In this document: positions 1 through 7,128 of the stretch, piece by piece | Position numbering within the stretch: the first letter of the stretch is position 1 | Layout of the letters: the number at the start of each line of letters is the position of its first letter | Assembly: GCA_002311285.1 (NCBI GenBank) | Contig: DBZU01000030.1 | Location: forward strand, 27,482 to 36,830 | Source: Dehalococcoidia bacterium UBA1152 | GTDB taxonomy: Bacteria > Chloroflexota > Dehalococcoidia > Lucifugimonadales > UBA2962 | Direction: 5' to 3' | DNA: 9,349 nucleotides | Program-made: the position numbers and the translations under genes | Notes under the pieces: generated by a model | The model's database searches: none | What the model was told of the DNA's origin: nothing | Seen by the model: only the letters and a program-made list of their open reading frames with translations

Positions 1-2
1 AG

Positions 3-65
3 ACTGGATCCACAACCACAACTATCACAATTTGGGATGGTGGTAAGCCTTTAACAGGCAAGTGA
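3..65 (+). CDS. Possible 3' end of a forward gene, unidentified
   Basis: From base 3 the forward strand reads 20 sense codons, then TGA at 63-65. The residues are threonine-rich and then turn to IWDGGKPLTGK, which would suit the C-terminal strand of a secreted or surface protein. The piece is too short to assign a family. Another forward frame (from base 2) stays open to TAA at 44-46 but gives an unlikely His/Asn-rich peptide. If real, this gene converges on the gamma-glutamyltransferase-like gene, leaving 30 bases between the two stop codons. No convincing terminator hairpin lies in that gap. Support is weak because only the tail is in the window. Confidence 0.25.
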   Translation, partial: TGSTTTTITIWDGGKPLTGK

Positions 66-95
66 CAGCAGAATTCAATGAGATCTGTAAGTCAA

Positions 96-1712
96 TTAAA
101 TCCTAGAAATCGCTACTCCGCCACCACCTGACCTAGGGTCTGAGCCTCCGAGAAATAGACCGTCGGAATCTCTGAGTGCGACTTGGGCCCGTGCCATTAG
201 TGGATTAAGTGGGAAGGGATCTCGCCTCACAGCGTGACCCATCTGAGTTAGTTCATCTACTACTTTTGCACGGAATCTAGCTTCTAGAAATAATGGTCCG
301 CCTTCGGTATGTATTCTTGGAGCTAAAACTGCTTCGGCAGGGGACATGCCAAAATCAACCATATGAACAATTGCCTGAACAATGGCACTAATGATCACAG
401 CTCCGCCTAAAGCCCCGATTGCTGCTTCAGGCATGTCGTCATTCCAAATTAAAGTAGGTACCATATTAGACATTCTTGCCTTACCAGAAGCAATGGAGTT
501 GGGTTGTCCTGTTCGAGGGTCAGCAAGGTTCATGCCATTGTTGTAAATAAAGCCCAGGCCAGGAGTAACAACTCCTGAAGCCCAGCCGAGTGTATGGGTT
601 AAAGAGATAAAGTTTCCCTGTTCATCAGCAACACTTATAGTCGTGGTATGGCCTTGGTCTACATCGCCTTTAGACCTCCCAGCGTATCCTTTACGTATCT
701 GTGAGATCTGGCTGTTCAGTCTGTTTTGATCGAGGATTAATTCATCAACAGGAACTGGGCAGAATTCAGGATCGGCGTTGTAATCAAGACGGTCTTGATG
801 AGCCATTGATAATGCCGAACCCAGTACGTGCAGATATTCTGAACTGCCATGATCCATTTGCTGAAGATTAAATGACTCCAATAAACGTAAGGCCTGAATA
901 ATAGTTTGCCCTGAGTCAGGCGGTTTTACAGTAGTAATCTTTTTGCCACGGTAATGACCGATTAGTGGATCATAAACGCGGGGTTTATATTGGGTGAAAT
1001 CCTCTTCAGTCACGAAGGCTCCATGTTTTTTAAAATCGGCTAGGATCTCTTTACTTAAGTCGCCTTCATAAAACTCTCCAGGACCGCCTTTTGCGATTCT
1101 GCCCAATGTTTCAGCCATATCTTTCATATCGATAGTGGAACCGTAAGGATGAAAATTTCCATCACGTTGTAAAAAGACTTTTTTACACTCTTCAGTAGCT
1201 GAAAACCGTTCTTCTGCTGTTGGCTGCCCTGGCATCACCGGCATTGTTATCCAGTCCATAAATGTGGGGTGAATGGGTAACCCTGCCTTGGCTTGCTCTA
1301 TCGCAGGATAAAGTAATTCATCCCATGGCATAGTGCAGTAGCGTCTATGGATTTCAGCGAAGCCAGAGATTACAGTTGGCAACATAATTGAGGTGTACCC
1401 AAGTTCATTTCTAAAATCATCAAACACGAATAAACTGGATACTTCTGTGCGTGATTTTAGGTCTGACTCCCACATATCGGGTCTGGCTTTAGAGCCTGCA
1501 CGGCCAGCGAAACTTATTACTTTATTTTCATTTTTCTGAGCACTGTATGCCTGAGAAACGCCCATGCCTCCCGGCCCACACATGAATGGGTCCCATACCC
1601 ACTGCGTAAAAGCGGCGGCGAGGGCGGCGTCAAACGCGTTGCCTCCTGATTCCATTACTTCTATCCCGACGTCAGCTGCCCAAGGTTGAGGACAGACAAC
1701 TATTCCGCGCAT
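96..1712 (-). CDS. Gamma-glutamyltransferase (GGT) family protein, cytosolic type
   Basis: Member of the GGT N-terminal nucleophile hydrolase family, whose enzymes cleave or transfer gamma-glutamyl groups or hydrolyse related amides after self-cleavage into two chains. The 538 residues cover the usual full length. The N-terminal ESGGNAFDAALAAA block (residues 21-34), GPGGMG (46-51), PPDSGQT (264-270), the GHTTTISV nucleophile segment (354-361), GFIYNNGMN (387-395), SNMVPTL (415-421) and GALGGAVI (433-440) match family blocks in order. The predicted nucleophile and cleavage-site residue is Thr356. The third residue of this motif is Thr where GGTs usually have His, and the canonical SSM is SNM, so the substrate may not be glutathione. 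The protein starts directly at the domain with no signal peptide, unlike periplasmic GGT. Its ATG abuts the TAA of the dipeptidase gene (TAAATG), with AAGG about 11 bases upstream, so translational coupling is likely. Family assignment is firm; substrate is unknown. Confidence 0.92.
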   Translation of the reverse strand: MRGIVVCPQPWAADVGIEVMESGGNAFDAALAAAFTQWVWDPFMCGPGGMGVSQAYSAQKNENKVISFAGRAGSKARPDMWESDLKSRTEVSSLFVFDDFRNELGYTSIMLPTVISGFAEIHRRYCTMPWDELLYPAIEQAKAGLPIHPTFMDWITMPVMPGQPTAEERFSATEECKKVFLQRDGNFHPYGSTIDMKDMAETLGRIAKGGPGEFYEGDLSKEILADFKKHGAFVTEEDFTQYKPRVYDPLIGHYRGKKITTVKPPDSGQTIIQALRLLESFNLQQMDHGSSEYLHVLGSALSMAHQDRLDYNADPEFCPVPVDELILDQNRLNSQISQIRKGYAGRSKGDVDQGHTTTISVADEQGNFISLTHTLGWASGVVTPGLGFIYNNGMNLADPRTGQPNSIASGKARMSNMVPTLIWNDDMPEAAIGALGGAVIISAIVQAIVHMVDFGMSPAEAVLAPRIHTEGGPLFLEARFRAKVVDELTQMGHAVRRDPFPLNPLMARAQVALRDSDGLFLGGSDPRSGGGGVAISRI

Positions 1713-2705
1713 TTAAGACCATACCTTTTCAAATAATTTCAACCAATTTCCTCCCAGGATTTTCATAATATCCTGTTGCTTATACCCTCGATTAGCCAAT
1801 TCGACGGCAACGTTTGACATTTTATCGGGAGTTTCTAAGCCATTAAGTGATTGATATGTGTCAGGAATCGGGTTTTTTCCGACGACTTTAGTACCTTGCT
1901 GCATAAACAACCATTCGAAAAAAGCAGGTGGTTGGTCCTGCGTAAAATCAGTGCCTATTGCCGTGTGATCAATCCCAACCCTCTCAATCAGGTCTTCTAT
2001 ACAGTCAACATAATCGTTAAGTGTGGATTTCATACCCTTCTTTAGAAATATTGGGAAGGCATTTGCGCCAATAACTCCACCTTTTTCAGTTATTATTTTT
2101 AATGCATCATCTGTTTTATTTCTTGGATGATCAACGAAGGATCTGGCATTAGCATGCGTTGCTGAAACAGGCATCTCAGACATTTCAGCTGCTTCAAGGG
2201 TGGTTTTATCACCTACATGTGAAAGATCGATCAATATTCCTAATTGGTTCATCTCTTTTATGGCATCAATACCAAACAGACTTAATCCCTCATCTTTTCT
2301 TTCGTAACATCCGTTACCAAGAAGATTTCTCTCGTTATAAGTAATTTGGATAATTCTCACCCCCAACGCGTGAAATAGTTGAAGACGATCCAATCTGTTT
2401 TCGATTGGCGATGCATTCTGCCAGCCAAATATGATAGCTGTTTTCCCATCAGATTTAGCTTTGATGATATCGGATACTGAGTTAGCATGCATGAGATTAT
2501 TATTGGCAGTGAATCTTGTATACCATTGCTCAAGGTTTCTCATTGTTTCGTGGAAACCTTCCCAAATTGCAATAGTTGCATTTATTGCAGTTACACCGCC
2601 TTTATTCAGGCTCGTGTATACTGCTGTACTATCCCATTTACTTACGTTCAGCCCATCAATAACAATCGACTTATCATAGACATCTTGCCCATTTAAGTTA
2701 TCCAC
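1713..2705 (-). CDS. Membrane dipeptidase family (peptidase M19) protein, non-canonical metal site
   Basis: Relative of renal dipeptidase, a metal-dependent TIM-barrel enzyme that hydrolyses dipeptides such as Cys-Gly. The length of 330 residues fits. Family landmarks: IDGLN (16-20), FGWQN (93-97), LGVRIIQITYNERN (114-127), DLSHVG (160-165), SATHANARS (181-189) and GTDFTQD (251-257). Likely equivalents of the second-site histidines are His163 and His184, and of the late aspartate Asp253. The usual N-terminal DGHND is DGLNV here, so the first-site His and Asp are Leu19 and Val21, and the bridging Glu of GIEG appears as Gln96. From memory a sizeable bacterial subgroup shares this pattern, so the gene is probably not decayed. 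No signal peptide or lipid anchor is seen despite the family name. The GTG start follows AAAGGAG by an unusually long 13 bases; no start codon lies closer in frame. It sits second in the reverse operon, between the alcohol dehydrogenase and the GGT-like gene. Confidence 0.9.
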   Translation of the reverse strand: MDNLNGQDVYDKSIVIDGLNVSKWDSTAVYTSLNKGGVTAINATIAIWEGFHETMRNLEQWYTRFTANNNLMHANSVSDIIKAKSDGKTAIIFGWQNASPIENRLDRLQLFHALGVRIIQITYNERNLLGNGCYERKDEGLSLFGIDAIKEMNQLGILIDLSHVGDKTTLEAAEMSEMPVSATHANARSFVDHPRNKTDDALKIITEKGGVIGANAFPIFLKKGMKSTLNDYVDCIEDLIERVGIDHTAIGTDFTQDQPPAFFEWLFMQQGTKVVGKNPIPDTYQSLNGLETPDKMSNVAVELANRGYKQQDIMKILGGNWLKLFEKVWS

Positions 2706-2729
2706 TTTACTGTTTCGTCTCCTTTATAC

Positions 2730-3857
2730 CTAAGGCGTCAGATAAGCACGCGTTATCACTGTGCCGTCTTGTTTGCCAGACCACTCAGCTTCAGCAAAAG
2801 CAGTATTAATCTCTGAAAGGGGGAAACTGTGTGACATGAGCTGAGGTAAAGCATATTTATCCATAGTGCTAACTAAGAAATCTAGGGCTACAGGAAGAGT
2901 ATAAGGGTCGTAATGAGCAATTCCAATAATTGTTGTATTCCCCCAAACAGTTGTAGCCACGTCTAAAGACGTTTTGCCCCCTTTCCACATGTTGCCAATC
3001 TCAACGAGTGTCCCTCCCAATCTAGTAAGTTCTAAACCTTCTGTAAATGCGTCAGGCAGGCCAACCAATTCCATCACTATGTCTCCACCTCTACCTTCAG
3101 TTAACTCCTTGACTCTAGCGATTCTGCTCTCCGAGGTATTGTACTCGGTAATGTCGATGATTTCGTCAGCGCCGCATTCTAAAGCCAAATCCAGCCGGTT
3201 TTTTGATCCATCTAGAATAACAACCCTAGAAGCACCCATTTCTTTTGCAGCAGCAGCTGCATTGATTCCAAGGCCTCCGGCACCTTGTATTACAACCGTA
3301 TCTCCCAATCGCATGTTAGCTTTGTTTAAACCAAATATTACCTGGGAAACCGCACAGTTTACGGGGGCTACTTGTGCATCAGTTAACTCATCAGGAACTT
3401 TAAAAACGAAATGGCCTCTGGGTAAATAAAAATATTCGGCAAATCCCCCGGAACAATATGGATATTCTTCAACAGGTTTCCTAAAGCGGGTTCTGTTTGG
3501 GCAAGTGTTCAATTGCCCTCTAAGACAGTTGTAACATTTCAAACACGGGAAGAAATATGTATAAGCCACCCGGTCACCTTCCTTCAAACTGCGTCCTAAG
3601 GAATCAGCTGAAACATCAGAACCCAATTTAGCGACCACACCGGTCATTTCATGGCCGATAATTGTGGGTCTGTTTAAAGGATCGCCAGTCCAGTTCCCTG
3701 GTTGAAGATGTCCTCTATAGAAATGCAGGTCTGAGCCACAAATCCCAGCTGCGGTGATCTTTACCAATAATCCACCTGCTTCGACTTCAGGCACGGGCAA
3801 TTCTTCGAGTTCAAATTTATACGGTTCAACAAATATTGCTGCCAATCCAGTAGTCAT
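2730..3857 (-). CDS. Zinc-dependent medium-chain alcohol dehydrogenase
   Basis: Oxidoreductase of the medium-chain dehydrogenase/reductase superfamily, expected to interconvert an alcohol or polyol and its aldehyde or ketone with NAD(H) in the cytosol. Residues 1-160 form the GroES-like catalytic domain: GICGSDLH (38-45) supplies the zinc ligand Cys40, and GHE (68-70) supplies His69-Glu70. A complete structural zinc lobe is present (Cys105, Cys108, Cys111, Cys119). Residue Cys168 in APVNCAVSQ is a candidate further catalytic-zinc ligand. The Rossmann fold begins at QGAGGLG (191-197), and Asp216 at the end of the second strand points to NAD rather than NADP. The length of 375 residues is normal. 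The ATG has a good AGGAGA site four bases upstream (3862-3867 on the plus strand). It is the first gene of the reverse operon; the dipeptidase gene starts 24 bases after its stop. The substrate cannot be named; sorbitol/threonine dehydrogenase-like and phosphonate-type enzymes share these features. Confidence 0.93.
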   Translation of the reverse strand: MTTGLAAIFVEPYKFELEELPVPEVEAGGLLVKITAAGICGSDLHFYRGHLQPGNWTGDPLNRPTIIGHEMTGVVAKLGSDVSADSLGRSLKEGDRVAYTYFFPCLKCYNCLRGQLNTCPNRTRFRKPVEEYPYCSGGFAEYFYLPRGHFVFKVPDELTDAQVAPVNCAVSQVIFGLNKANMRLGDTVVIQGAGGLGINAAAAAKEMGASRVVILDGSKNRLDLALECGADEIIDITEYNTSESRIARVKELTEGRGGDIVMELVGLPDAFTEGLELTRLGGTLVEIGNMWKGGKTSLDVATTVWGNTTIIGIAHYDPYTLPVALDFLVSTMDKYALPQLMSHSFPLSEINTAFAEAEWSGKQDGTVITRAYLTP

Positions 3858-3882
3858 GGAATCTCCTGGCTTTGATATGTTT

Positions 3883-3898
3883 TCAAATTTTTATTTGA
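3883..3898. repeat. Small AT-rich inverted repeat in the alcohol dehydrogenase leader
   Basis: TCAAAT and ATTTGA form perfect 6-base arms around TTTT, 26 bases upstream of the alcohol dehydrogenase start. It could be a weak protein-binding site or a small hairpin in the leader transcript. Such an AT-rich palindrome also arises by chance, so little weight is given to it. Confidence 0.25.
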
Positions 3899-3913
3899 GA
3901 CGTCTGGAATCAT

Positions 3914-3936
3914 CCTATATCATAACGTGATATAGG
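3914..3936. promoter_or_regulatory. Palindrome in the divergent intergenic region, probable operator
   Basis: CCTATATCA and TGATATAGG are perfect 9-base inverted arms separated by TAACG, a 23-base element. It lies in the middle of the 145-base region between the divergent alcohol dehydrogenase and PlsY-like genes, roughly 57 bases from one start codon and 66 from the other. This is where one dimeric regulator could control both operons. A run of five T follows on the plus strand, but no transcript is expected to need terminating here, so an operator is preferred over a terminator. The regulator family cannot be assigned from the half-site, and no regulator gene is in the window. A TATGAT box inside the element (minus strand, 3924-3919) and TAATAT at 3971-3976 (plus) are possible -10 boxes; neither has a good -35. 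Confidence 0.55.
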
Positions 3937-4002
3937 TTTTTAGAGTCACCCCGTAAACAAACAGAAACCATAATATTTTTATTTATAGAGAGATTTTAAC
4001 AA

Positions 4003-4590
4003 TTGGATTCAATTTGGTTTTATACAGTATGGACAATAGGATCTTATCTTGTTGGATCTGCATTAGTAGGCGATTTAGTTTGCAGAGCTAAAGGTATTGA
4101 TATTCGCAAGCTTGGTACTGGTAATCCCGGTACAGCCAACATTTGGCGGCAGGTGGGACCTAAATATGGAATTTTGGTTTTTGTTCTCGACATACTTAAA
4201 GGGGTAATTGTTACGTTACCATTACGACTTTTAGACATAGAACTTGAATGGATAGCAATATCAATGTTCTGTATGTTGATTGGGCAATTTTTCCCAATAT
4301 TCTTTAGATTTAAAGGAAATACTGGCATGGCAGCCCTTTTTGGTACCGCAGCAGGATTAATCCCATTAGGAGCAGCTTTAGCTGCTCCAATTGCTATCGT
4401 TAAGTTTGGAATAACAAAGAATGTTGGATGGTCTGGCGGAGTCTTCTTCGCCGTATCCTGGGTAGCAGGCGGCCTTATATATATGAACGAGTGGGGTTGG
4501 CTCGGTGTGGTATATTTGATGGCCGGAAGCGCGTTAGTTTTTATTAAGCAATACAGTCAATATAAAAACAGTCCTAATAAAAAAGAATAG
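4003..4590 (+). CDS. PlsY-like membrane protein (glycerol-3-phosphate acyltransferase family), degenerate motifs
   Basis: Integral membrane protein with the architecture of PlsY, which acylates glycerol-3-phosphate from acyl-phosphate. The length of 195 residues matches. About six hydrophobic segments are visible (roughly 5-25, 55-76, 83-102, 109-133, 142-161, 164-182). KGIDIRKLGTGNPGTANI (30-47) followed by LDILKG (62-67) is clearly PlsY-type, with the glycine-rich motif 2 largely kept. Other motifs are altered: motif 1 GSIPFG is GSALVG (18-23); motif 3 GHxFP is GQFFP (94-98) and its FKGGKGVAT is FKGNTGMAA (103-111), losing the Lys; the C-terminal RHRxNIxRL region is IKQYSQYKN. It may be a paralogue with a different acceptor, or non-catalytic. 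The TTG start is supported by an in-frame TAA six bases upstream and weak purine-rich AGAGAG. It is the first gene of the forward cluster. Family is confident; activity is doubtful. Confidence 0.85.
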   Translation: MDSIWFYTVWTIGSYLVGSALVGDLVCRAKGIDIRKLGTGNPGTANIWRQVGPKYGILVFVLDILKGVIVTLPLRLLDIELEWIAISMFCMLIGQFFPIFFRFKGNTGMAALFGTAAGLIPLGAALAAPIAIVKFGITKNVGWSGGVFFAVSWVAGGLIYMNEWGWLGVVYLMAGSALVFIKQYSQYKNSPNKKE

Positions 4591-4646
4591 CGTAACGTGC
4601 TCACAATCACGGTAAATTTATAAAATTTAAATTTGGGGTAATAAAT

Positions 4647-5636
4647 TTGTCTAAACCAAAAGTTTTAATAACGAGAAATATATTTCCAGAAGCAATTGAA
4701 GCAATAAAAGAAGTCGCAGAAATAGATTTGTGGACCGATGAAATGCCGCCTACCCGGGAAGTTTTGATAGAAAAATCAAAAGGTATAGACGGGATTCTGT
4801 GTTTGCTGACTGACAAAATTGACGGGGAGTTCATGGATAATGCGGGGCCGCAATTAAAAGTTATCAGCCAAATAGCCGTTGGTTACAACAATATCGATAT
4901 TGGAGCTGCGACAAAACGCAATATCCCGGTTGGTTACACTCCGGACGTTTTGACTCATGCCACTGCTGATTTTGCATTTACTTTACTAATGTCTGCAGCG
5001 CGACTCATTATTCCTGGGCATACCGCAGCCCATGATGGGTCATGGAAAACTTGGCACCCGCTACATTTCTTAGGCCAAGATATTTATGGAAGTAAACTTG
5101 GTATAGTAGGGATGGGTCGAATTGGATTCGAAATGGCAAAACGATCTACCGGGTTTGATATGGACATTCTTTATTATGACGTTGATAGACGTGAAGACCT
5201 TGAAAAAGAATTAGAGATGGCCCATGTGAGTATGGATGAGTTGTTAAAAGATTCCGATTTTGTAAGCATACATGTTGACCTCAATCCTACAACGACGCAT
5301 ATGTTTAGCGACAAACAATTTAAACAAATGAAATCGTCCTCAGTGGTAATTAATGCCGCACGGGGTCCCGTAATTGATCATATGGCGCTTTACAGAGCTT
5401 TAAAAAATAAAGAAATAGCTGCAGCAGGACTTGATGTGACAGAGCCGGAGCCAATACCCGATAACCATCCTCTTTTAAGTTTAGATAATTGTTTAATCGT
5501 ACCTCATATTGCTAGTGCTACTTTTGCCACAAGAAGAGCAATGTCTAATCTGGCTGCCACCAATTTAATCAACGGTCTCCTAGGAAAATCCTTATCTACT
5601 TGCGTTAATCCCGAAGTTGATATCAAGAAAATTTAA
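4647..5636 (+). CDS. D-2-hydroxyacid dehydrogenase, glyoxylate reductase/glycerate dehydrogenase type
   Basis: NAD-dependent enzyme expected to reduce glyoxylate to glycolate or hydroxypyruvate to D-glycerate in the cytosol; closest in look to archaeal and bacterial GyaR proteins. The full length of 329 residues is present. The N-terminal KPKVLITRNIFPEA and LLTDKID (53-59), then AVGYNNID (77-84), are typical of GyaR-like enzymes. The Rossmann motif GMGRIG is at 155-160, with Asp178 after the second strand favouring NAD. Catalytic residues are all present: Arg239 in NAARG, Glu268 in TEPEP and His287 in VPHIAS. The start is TTG with GGGG at 4635-4638 as a plausible ribosome binding site. It lies 56 bases after the PlsY-like gene and 124 bases before the first aminotransferase. 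Placement beside two aminotransferases suggests it disposes of a keto acid made by transamination. Other D-2-hydroxyacids remain possible substrates. Confidence 0.92.
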   Translation: MSKPKVLITRNIFPEAIEAIKEVAEIDLWTDEMPPTREVLIEKSKGIDGILCLLTDKIDGEFMDNAGPQLKVISQIAVGYNNIDIGAATKRNIPVGYTPDVLTHATADFAFTLLMSAARLIIPGHTAAHDGSWKTWHPLHFLGQDIYGSKLGIVGMGRIGFEMAKRSTGFDMDILYYDVDRREDLEKELEMAHVSMDELLKDSDFVSIHVDLNPTTTHMFSDKQFKQMKSSSVVINAARGPVIDHMALYRALKNKEIAAAGLDVTEPEPIPDNHPLLSLDNCLIVPHIASATFATRRAMSNLAATNLINGLLGKSLSTCVNPEVDIKKI

Positions 5637-5760
5637 TTAATCTCATATCTATTTGTTGTAATTTTCATCGACATAATATAAAACTTGCGGTAAGCACAAA
5701 TCATATCTTGTTTAATACTTAACTAAACTTGTAAGCCAGGCAACCCAGAGGAGACACCTA
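5637..5760. other. Intergenic region before the aminotransferase pair
   Basis: This 124-base AT-rich gap holds a strong ribosome binding site, AGAGGAG at 5747-5753, for the first aminotransferase. Several TA-rich boxes (for example TAATAT at 5674-5679 and TTTAAT at 5711-5716) could be -10 elements, but none has a clear -35 at normal spacing. GTTTA and TAAAC (5710-5714 and 5724-5728) form a weak 5-base inverted repeat. No terminator hairpin with a T-run is seen after the dehydrogenase. The gap leaves room for a separate promoter for the aminotransferase pair. Confidence 0.3.
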
Positions 5761-7128
5761 ATGGCTAATACACACACTGATGAAATCAGAAACATGGCTC
5801 TTCAGTATCAATGGATGCACAACGCTGATTGGACTCAGATGGCTGAAACCGGTGAACCATTAGTGATGGTAAAAGGTGAGGGCGTAAGAGTAACTGATTC
5901 GACTGGCAAAACCTGGCTTGACGTTCATGGTGGTTACACATGTGTCCATCTGGGATATGGGCGCACCGAAATAGCTGATGTTGCCTACGATCAGATGTCC
6001 AAGATAACTTATTTCCCTCAAGGCACTACTACCATACCTGTAATTGAGCTATGTGAAAAAATTGCTGAACTAACACCAGGTGACCTTTCAAGAACATTTC
6101 CTGGTTCCGGCGGCTCTGAAGCAAATGAAACTGCTATAAAAATGGCTAAGGCATATCATAGGCGTAGAGGAGAATCCGGTAGATACAAAATTATTAGCAG
6201 AAAGGGTTCTTATCACGGCACAACTGGTGGCGTCATGTGGTTGGGAAACAATGCCACGGATTTTTCATTAAGTGATTTTGAGCCAGCTGCACCAGGAATG
6301 ATCCATGTACCGCATCCAAATCATTACCGAGATGAATATAATTCTAAGACTCCATCAGAAACTGCAATTAAATGTGCTCAAGCAATAGAAGATGCAATAT
6401 TAATGCATGGGCCGAAAACTGTTGCCGCCGTTATAGGAGAACCAGTATCTCAACCAATCGGAGCCCCTGTGCCGGCTCCCGAGTATTGGCCAATGGTTAG
6501 AGATATATGTGATAAGTATGGAGTTTTATTAATAATTGACGAAGTCATCACTGGATTCGGACGAACTGGCAAAATGTTTGGCATCGAACATTTCGATATA
6601 CATCCAGATATTATGACGATGGGTAAGGGAATCATATCTAGTTATCTTCCTTTAGCCGCAACCACGATGAGTGAGCGCATAGCTGAAACTTTTGGAAGTG
6701 ACAACATGTGGCATGCGGTCACCTCAGCCGGAAATCCCGTCGCAGCAGCGGCAGCTCTAAAAAATATTGAAATAATAGAGAATGAAAACCTTGTAGAAAA
6801 CTCCAAAGTACAAGGTGAATACTTGAAAAACGGACTCACCGAACTGATGAAAAAACATCCTATTGTAGGTGATGTCAGAGGCATAGGCCTGTTATTAGGC
6901 ATGGAATTAGTAGCTGATCGTGAATCAAAAGAAAAATTTTCTAAGGAAGTAAATATTGCAGGAAAAATTAACAAGGAGTTCAAAAACAATGGACTTATAC
7001 TACAAAGCGATGGGAACGTTATAACAGTTGGACCCCCATTATGTGTCGATCAGTCAGATTGTGACGAAATTGTTGATGGTATAGATGCGTCATTAGAAGT
7101 TGTTGAACAGCAATTAGGAGTTAAGTAA
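5761..7128 (+). CDS. Class III PLP-dependent aminotransferase (first of tandem pair)
   Basis: Fold-type I PLP enzyme of the class III (omega-aminotransferase) family, which moves terminal amino groups from amines or omega-amino acids to a keto acid, or acts as an aminomutase. The length of 455 residues is complete. Motifs: GSGGSEANETAIK (115-127, cofactor phosphate binding), SYHG (150-153, ring stacking), IIDEVITGFGRTGK (258-271) with Asp260 for the PLP nitrogen, and MTMGKGI (285-291) with Schiff-base Lys289. GEPVSQPIG (226-234) is the usual EPV region. The PVAAAAAL helix follows GNP where many relatives, including the second copy, have GHP. The N-terminal WMHNADWTQMAE resembles pyruvate-dependent omega-amino acid and taurine transaminases, but the substrate cannot be fixed. 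ATG start with strong AGAGGAG seven bases upstream. Its stop overlaps the start of the second aminotransferase (TAATG), indicating coupled translation. Confidence 0.94.
   Translation: MANTHTDEIRNMALQYQWMHNADWTQMAETGEPLVMVKGEGVRVTDSTGKTWLDVHGGYTCVHLGYGRTEIADVAYDQMSKITYFPQGTTTIPVIELCEKIAELTPGDLSRTFPGSGGSEANETAIKMAKAYHRRRGESGRYKIISRKGSYHGTTGGVMWLGNNATDFSLSDFEPAAPGMIHVPHPNHYRDEYNSKTPSETAIKCAQAIEDAILMHGPKTVAAVIGEPVSQPIGAPVPAPEYWPMVRDICDKYGVLLIIDEVITGFGRTGKMFGIEHFDIHPDIMTMGKGIISSYLPLAATTMSERIAETFGSDNMWHAVTSAGNPVAAAAALKNIEIIENENLVENSKVQGEYLKNGLTELMKKHPIVGDVRGIGLLLGMELVADRESKEKFSKEVNIAGKINKEFKNNGLILQSDGNVITVGPPLCVDQSDCDEIVDGIDASLEVVEQQLGVK

Noticed and set aside
47..59. GCCT-TTAAC-AGGC hairpin as terminator of the GGT-like gene
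   Set aside because: The 4-base stem is too short, there is no T-run on the minus strand, and it overlaps the possible forward coding tail.
2974..3429. Open frame of 151 codons on the plus strand
   Set aside because: It lies wholly antisense to the alcohol dehydrogenase, whose zinc and Rossmann motifs run through this stretch; its translation is Ser/Pro-rich with no recognisable domain.
3914..3941. Stem-loop plus TTTTT read as a rho-independent terminator
   Set aside because: It sits between divergent genes, so no plus-strand transcript should arrive here; the stem is AT-rich and the symmetric placement suits an operator better.
4591..4646. CGTG...CACG inverted repeat after the PlsY-like gene as a terminator
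   Set aside because: Only four paired bases around an 8-base loop; the following AT-rich stretch holds no real T-run.
5643..5708. TCATATCT repeated at 5643-5650 and 5701-5708 as paired regulator sites
   Set aside because: An 8-base direct repeat in AT-rich DNA with no symmetry and uninformative spacing; it could easily be chance.
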